Source: Stenocarpella maydis (taxonomy: Eukaryota; Ascomycota; Sordariomycetes; Diaporthales; Diaporthaceae). Taken from it: a DNA stretch of 64,000 nt. Position numbers and translations under genes: made by a program. Numbering within the stretch: the stretch's first letter is position 1; each line of letters begins with the position of its first letter. The stretch is taken from positions 1-64,000 of the forward strand of contig NQMI01000179.1 of the NCBI GenBank assembly GCA_002270565.1, given 5' to 3'. Under the pieces are notes generated by a model. The model was not told where the DNA came from and ran no database searches. It was given only the letters and a program-made list of their open reading frames with translations. Of the stretch, positions 59,661-64,000 are shown piece after piece.

Positions 59661-60963
59661 CCCTCGCTCATGCCCTACAGGTCGCAGCAGCATGTCGCTT
59701 CATAACCACCCCGTGTTTCCGTTCAGCTAGCTCTGCTGAGGAACTGAAATCCATCCTCGCCTCTGAGCTCGATAAGATCGGAAGCACACAGAATGAGTCA
59801 GCTGCGAATGCCGTACAGGACATCATCCGCAACTGGCGACATTCTCCGGAAGACTCGTTGCTCAATGCCATGATTTATCCCGTGAGGCGAGACCCAGCCA
59901 AAATCGGCCGCAATTTGGAAGCCAATCTAGATCCTCAAGTTGCCGACATCCTGGACAATGAGAAATCTTCAGGGGAGTCCTTCCTGTGGGAAGTTGAGGG
60001 CCGTGCCGACTTCGATCCTCTGCTGAATATGGGGACTCTGGACGGGCGAGGCCTGGCCATTTTCAAGCTTTTAACAAAGATTGAGCCTCCCGTCGAGCTC
60101 GAAATCTTCTTGATACAGTGCGATCAAGCGCGAGGTGGCCAGGGCCATGGAGTTGTCGATTACTACTTAGATAAACTCGGCCGGCCCTGACTGACTAATT
60201 GCATCATGCCTAACCTGGGCACTCTCAGCACTTCTCATCCTGCCTGTGACATGGTAAGTCTGATATTCTCTGCTTATCTGGAGTCCTGTACGCTGATGAA
60301 GTGTTTTATAGGCTCTTGTGATATGCCACACCAGCCTTCTTGTGAAATACCTGCTTACTATGATCAAGGAGGAAGAAAGAGAATCGGTCAGATATCAGGC
60401 TCTTTGTTATCTAATCCATTACGCAGCCAACGGTTTATCTGACAATATTCTCAGCCGTGTTAATCACGCCATCAGGTATGGCCGTGTTGGTGTTGGCACC
60501 CACGTCGTGAACAAGCTGCGCATATGCAGCGTATTAATCGATGACAAGCGTAATTTCGCCTATGTGGCCAATTCATATGCTTCAGAACCTTCGATTGAAC
60601 TGTTCAGCACCCTTAGAAGGGCTTCGGTGTATTCTGCAGACATGCACGGTTTTGATCCCGACCTCGGGTTTTTGCTCAACAAAGTGTCTACGATCACGAG
60701 ACTCCCGGACGCACTCTTGGCGTTAGGAATACCTAAACACGTTGCCTCAAATTCGGATGGTCAGGTTGCTACATGGATCAATAATTACTTCCACAAGATT
60801 GCAAAAGGTATTGGTCCCGGAGCAGGACTTCTTGGCTTCCAGGAGGCAGGGGTTGTGATACGTATTTGCCTGCTATATCAAGAGGCCTTCGACACAGCTA
60901 AGCAGTTAGCTATTCCATACCTCGTTATGCCTCCACTGGGCAACGCTCACGTTTCGTTCTAGG
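59660..60963 (+). CDS. hypothetical protein, fragmentary model
   Basis: A coding-like frame runs from about 59660 (ACRFITTPCFRSASSAEEL) to a TGA at 60188-60190, then resumes in the same frame (MPNLGTLSTSHPACDM) to a clear GT-AG intron (about 60255-60311), then reads ALVICHTSLLVKYLL... to TAG near 60963. The second part is helical and rich in hydrophobic residues (RVNHAIRYGRVGVGTHVVNK; GPGAGLLGFQEAGVV). No start codon or family is recognised. The TGA could lie in an unspliced intron (a donor at about 60117 would fit the phase) or be a true nonsense mutation. The first internal ATG of the long frame is at 59858. Possibly a decaying accessory gene. Confidence 0.45.
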
Positions 60964-61378
60964 TTGCACACCCTATTTGCGGCTCGAGTAAACAACGGCC
61001 GATTCTGTCTCGAGCTTGTCCTGCATATATTTGCACACATGGACAATGGTTATATCTCCAGAGGAGTTTTTGCTGCGGCACAGGTGAGCCAATCACGAAG
61101 CTGCCTGGCGCACGCCCGACGTCAGGCTTCCAAGGATATTGTCCTTCGCAGGCTGAAAACCATCACTACAACATACCTAGGTATCGGGACAACATCCAAG
61201 CCAGCCGTACCTGCTCTATTACCGGGCCTTCTTCAGCCTTACAGCCGCCTGTTGACTTTTCCGTCTCCGCGCTTTTTCTTTCTCTCTCAATTGTTAAATC
61301 ACTTTTGATCTCACCTGCCTCTTGTTCTGGGCTTCTGTCTTGAGCCCTCGGATCAGACACGTCTCCCCCCTTGCCGAC

Positions 61379-62440
61379 ATGCCTTCCGTCCGATTTTTCA
61401 TCTCGCAGACAGTATGTCACGAGGACGAAGACCGGCATAAACTTGACCTTCACGTTCGACACAACGGCCGCCTGTTCTTCCTGGAGTACGATACGAAATA
61501 TTTCGTTCGCTCGCCCGGAATCCGAGCCACCTACCTCAGGTACCTTCAAGAAATAAGAGATTCCGAGGTTGATTGGAGCGATCCCGATGCTTTAGGATGG
61601 CTTTTGAAACCATTTGAGGCCCTGATATTGAAGCTAGCCCCACCAATATCCCGGACCAAGCCTCCGACGTTGTCGCAATATGCATTCCCTGACTTCTTCT
61701 CATGCCGGCTTCACGCTGAGGACGAGAAGTTTCACCCAAACCAGCTCGATAAATGGAGTGCCTGGACAGGGCCTCCGGGTCTCGAAGTTTCGAAGCAACT
61801 GATTCAGGGCCTACAATCATGGACCCGCGTTTACGATCCGTCCGAGGTCATCCTGTGCTATGATCGATCGGAGGACATCCTGGCCAAGCCGCCAAACCGC
61901 GTACGGCTGAGTAATGGGCCCGGAGAGAACAACAGTAGCTATTTCCTCAAATCCTTCATTGAGCATGGCACGCTCTATCAGCTGGAGCGAGAGCTGGCAA
62001 TATTCAAACAGATCGCAAAATCAAACATCAACCCTGCAGCACACATAACTCACCTTCGCGGTGTAGTCACGTCCAAGGACGGCCGAGTCCTGGGATTGCT
62101 ACTCAACTGGATCGATGATCCAGTCGGCTCCTTGGCGTACCAATACCAGAGGCGCTCATTACAGACAAGACTGCAGTGGGCTGCACAGATCCGGCAAGCT
62201 GTGTCAGAGCTGCACAAAAAAGGTGTGGTGTGGGGAGACGCAAAATTGGACAATGTACTGCTGGACAGGGGCGATACCCCTTGGATTATTGACTTTGGCG
62301 GCGGCCACACTCAGAACTGCGTGGACCGCGACAAGGCGGAGACGGTAGAGGGCGATTTACAGGGCCTTAAGAAGATAGGTGAGAGGCTTTCCCGCCCTAC
62401 ACCTGCGAGTAGTGTTTCAAGTTCAACAGGCTCGAAGTGA
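61379..62440 (+). CDS. atypical protein-kinase-like protein
   Basis: ORF of 353 aa from the ATG at 61379 (MPSVRFFISQTV); an ATG at 61322 adds 19 residues. The first ~190 residues are a fungus-type N-terminal region of unknown role. The C-terminal part has kinase landmarks: a Lys in YFLKSF, a Glu helix (LYQLERELAIFKQIA), VVWGDAKLDNVLLD (catalytic Asp and Asn of the HRD loop, with Trp-Gly in place of His-Arg) and IIDFGGG (DFG). It stops about 40 residues later, short for a full C-lobe; a GGTGAG after LKKI suggests a further donor, so the true C-terminus may be on another exon. Such proteins are common as orphan kinase-like genes in Pezizomycotina; the substrate is unknown. Confidence 0.65.
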   Translation: MPSVRFFISQTVCHEDEDRHKLDLHVRHNGRLFFLEYDTKYFVRSPGIRATYLRYLQEIRDSEVDWSDPDALGWLLKPFEALILKLAPPISRTKPPTLSQYAFPDFFSCRLHAEDEKFHPNQLDKWSAWTGPPGLEVSKQLIQGLQSWTRVYDPSEVILCYDRSEDILAKPPNRVRLSNGPGENNSSYFLKSFIEHGTLYQLERELAIFKQIAKSNINPAAHITHLRGVVTSKDGRVLGLLLNWIDDPVGSLAYQYQRRSLQTRLQWAAQIRQAVSELHKKGVVWGDAKLDNVLLDRGDTPWIIDFGGGHTQNCVDRDKAETVEGDLQGLKKIGERLSRPTPASSVSSSTGSK

Positions 62441-62956
62441 AACCTATGCCCCACTCTGTCGTGGGTATTGCAGTTAGGGCCAGCGCATACAGACTTTGGT
62501 TTGGAGGATATCAGGCGTCAAAAGGTGCACAGCCCAATCTACTAAAGGCATGAGCAGTGCTCACCTGTGTCCATGAACCTAGGTAGCCGAGCAATAATGG
62601 CACAGAATTATCATTATCAGAGCTGTTAGTAGGAAGCCACTTGATCCCGTAGGCACGTCAGCGATGGGCGTGCGTTTGGCGAACACACTGCTGATTGTGT
62701 GGGGGGCGTAGGACAAGAGCTACACCGCCAGTGTCGGCATACATAGAATCCTTCGGGCGTTGGCTCAAATGTAGTGTCTACATAGGTAAGGTAATCTCCA
62801 TTTCAAGTTGTGGTGGAGAAATGAGAAAAGACCAACCACTGAAATGGATTGCGCCGCCGGATTTATACAACCAACACCAGCATGCAGTGCTACATATTTA
62901 TCACAAGCGCCAACAATTTCCCACCATTGCTCACCAACTGAACCTCTATCACCAGC
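62441..62956. other. intergenic between kinase-like and SDR fragment
   Basis: No nucleotide-binding SDR start is found here, although the next feature lacks its N-terminal half. Confidence 0.5.
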
Positions 62957-63403
62957 CGGCACGTCTTTGGCCGCAACGAGCTCGCGCTCGACGCCGGGAT
63001 GATGCGGGCCCAGGACAGCTCCAACAACTTCCTCATGGCCGGCCTGGTGGGCGGCGAGCTTCCGTTCCCCATCCACGGCGGCTTCGCGCACATTGACGAC
63101 GTGGCCGAGGTCCACCTGCGCGTGGCGCTCGGCGAGTCGTACGCCGGCAGGGATATTGGCATCGCGACAGGGGTGGACTACGCCTCTACCTTTCACCTGA
63201 TCAAGGACAAGTATCCCAAGGCCGTGGAGGCAGGGATCTTGAGGAAGGGGACGATCCCTACGTTGCCGGTCAACTACGACTCAAGTGATGCGAAGGCTCT
63301 TCTTGGCGAGTTGAAGAGTTTCGAGGCTGCCGTGTCTGATGTTGCTGCTCAGTACCTGGAGATGCTGGGTGAAAAGGAGTGTGGGTGTTGGACGCAGAAC
63401 TGA
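62957..63403 (+). pseudogene. 5'-truncated short-chain reductase/epimerase-type protein
   Basis: From about 62957 the frame reads RHVFGRNELALD and then SSNNFLMAGLVGGELPFPIH, GGFAHIDDVAEVHLRVAL, ending QYLEMLGEKECGCWTQN at TGA 63401-63403. This is the C-terminal half of an extended SDR (NAD-dependent epimerase/dihydroflavonol-reductase-like), where VFGRN and HIDDVA are conserved. The Rossmann fold with GxxGxxG and the YxxxK site are missing; a TGA in this frame is at about 62939. The preceding ATCACCAG could be an acceptor, but no upstream exon is visible in 500 bp. Most likely a truncated remnant. Confidence 0.7.
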
Positions 63404-63688
63404 TTGTGGAATAAAGAGCTGATGGGCTGTTGACCAGCGGTCAAGTATTCTAATAGAGGTTCAGCAGGAGGGAGAGGAGCCCACGTAGTGATATAGGTCA
63501 GTGTGTTGAGCTCATTTCTAGATTAAAAACAAAACACTGCCTCTGAACACGTTGGAAGCCTGTCTCCTTGCTTGATTTACTTGAAGTAGTGTATCCGCGG
63601 TATTTCCCTTTACCCTTGAATAGAAGCGGTATAGCATGATCGTTATCATGCGTAGTACCTGTCTAGTGGCACCACCCAAGCAGTTAAT
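63404..63688. other. short intergenic region
   Basis: Nothing recognised between the SDR fragment and the P450 pseudogene, whose 3' ends face each other. Confidence 0.5.
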
Positions 63689-64000
63689 CTACGCACGCTG
63701 CAAGTCCCTCCTCAGTATGAGATTGATATTCAGTAGCGGCTTCATCCACACAATAAGGGCGTTCTGCCAGTCGATCCAGTCATCTAGCCTAGGAGCACCT
63801 CAACATCAAAGCAATACAGCAGGCGGCACGCAACAACATACATCCCAAAGAAGGCTAGGTTCTTACCAATATAAACATAAGAGACATAGCTAAATAGCTT
63901 AAAGGCGGGCTTATTATTATTATCATAGGTAGTATTATAGAGAGCGTGTATAGCTAGGAGCCACCTCTTAGGGCGGAATTCCTTAAGGTCCTTGAAATTC
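63689..64000 (-). pseudogene. RIP-mutated cytochrome P450, C-terminal part
   Basis: Minus strand, running off the window. It reads FKDLKEFRPKRWLLA (P450 EFxPERWL), FKLFSYVSYVYIGKNLAFFG (normally PFSYGPRNCIGKNLAFFE) and CRLLYCFDVEVL, then needs a one-base shift into DDWIDWQNALIVWMKPLLNI and ILRRDLQRA before TAG at 63689-63691. The heme-binding Cys is replaced by Tyr (TAT), and GP and N residues are changed in the way expected from G-to-A/C-to-T mutation. The local DNA is AT-rich at the right edge. Thus a dead copy of a CYP, inactivated by RIP plus a frameshift. Confidence 0.85.

Overview
This window looks like a chromosome segment of a filamentous ascomycete (Pezizomycotina, most likely Sordariomycetes). 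Genes are split by short introns (about 45-150 bp, mostly GT-AG). Coding exons are GC-rich at third positions. Intergenic DNA carries microsatellites. The transposon relics are AT-rich and full of C-to-T/G-to-A changes, the signature of repeat-induced point mutation (RIP). All gene models below were spliced by hand from reading-frame continuity and family motifs; there is no transcript evidence.

Layout. Bases 1-4.6 kb are a nest of RIP-degraded retroelements: a Ty3/gypsy chromovirus tail with a chromodomain, four LTRs of one family, one of them a solo LTR with a clean 5-bp target duplication inside an older dead ORF, and one unresolved base. From 5.3 to 17.2 kb lie an asparagine-synthetase-like enzyme, an amino-acid/choline-type permease, a small secreted six-cysteine protein and an NTF2-FMO-type flavin monooxygenase, all on the plus strand. 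A gene-free stretch follows with a diverged ~65-bp tandem repeat (about 19.1-20.0 kb). Next come a minus-strand DHHC palmitoyltransferase-like gene, a 58-bp-arm perfect-looking hairpin (22.8 kb), a minus-strand membrane-anchored protein of unknown function, a divergent aldehyde dehydrogenase, a RIP-like AT-rich patch, a secreted GH43 glycosidase and a cytochrome P450 that needs two GC-AG introns.

From 39 to 40 kb there is a frameshifted platelet-activating-factor-acetylhydrolase-like pseudogene. The right half looks more like core genome: a large disordered protein with a conserved-looking Cys-rich tail, a small tail-anchored protein, a xylose-reductase-type aldo-keto reductase, the PP1 regulator Sds22 (minus), an alpha/beta hydrolase with an odd in-frame stop before its body, a hypothetical gene and an atypical kinase-like gene. 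The window ends with a 5'-truncated short-chain reductase and a RIP-killed P450 whose heme cysteine codon has become tyrosine.

How the parts may work together: the FMO, ALDH, P450, AsnS-like enzyme and permease are the kind of genes found in secondary or catabolic metabolism, but they are spread over 30 kb, lack a backbone synthase and are separated by unrelated genes, so a single cluster is not supported. The two edges of the window are repeat-rich and RIP-affected, suggesting that the gene-rich part sits between transposon islands.
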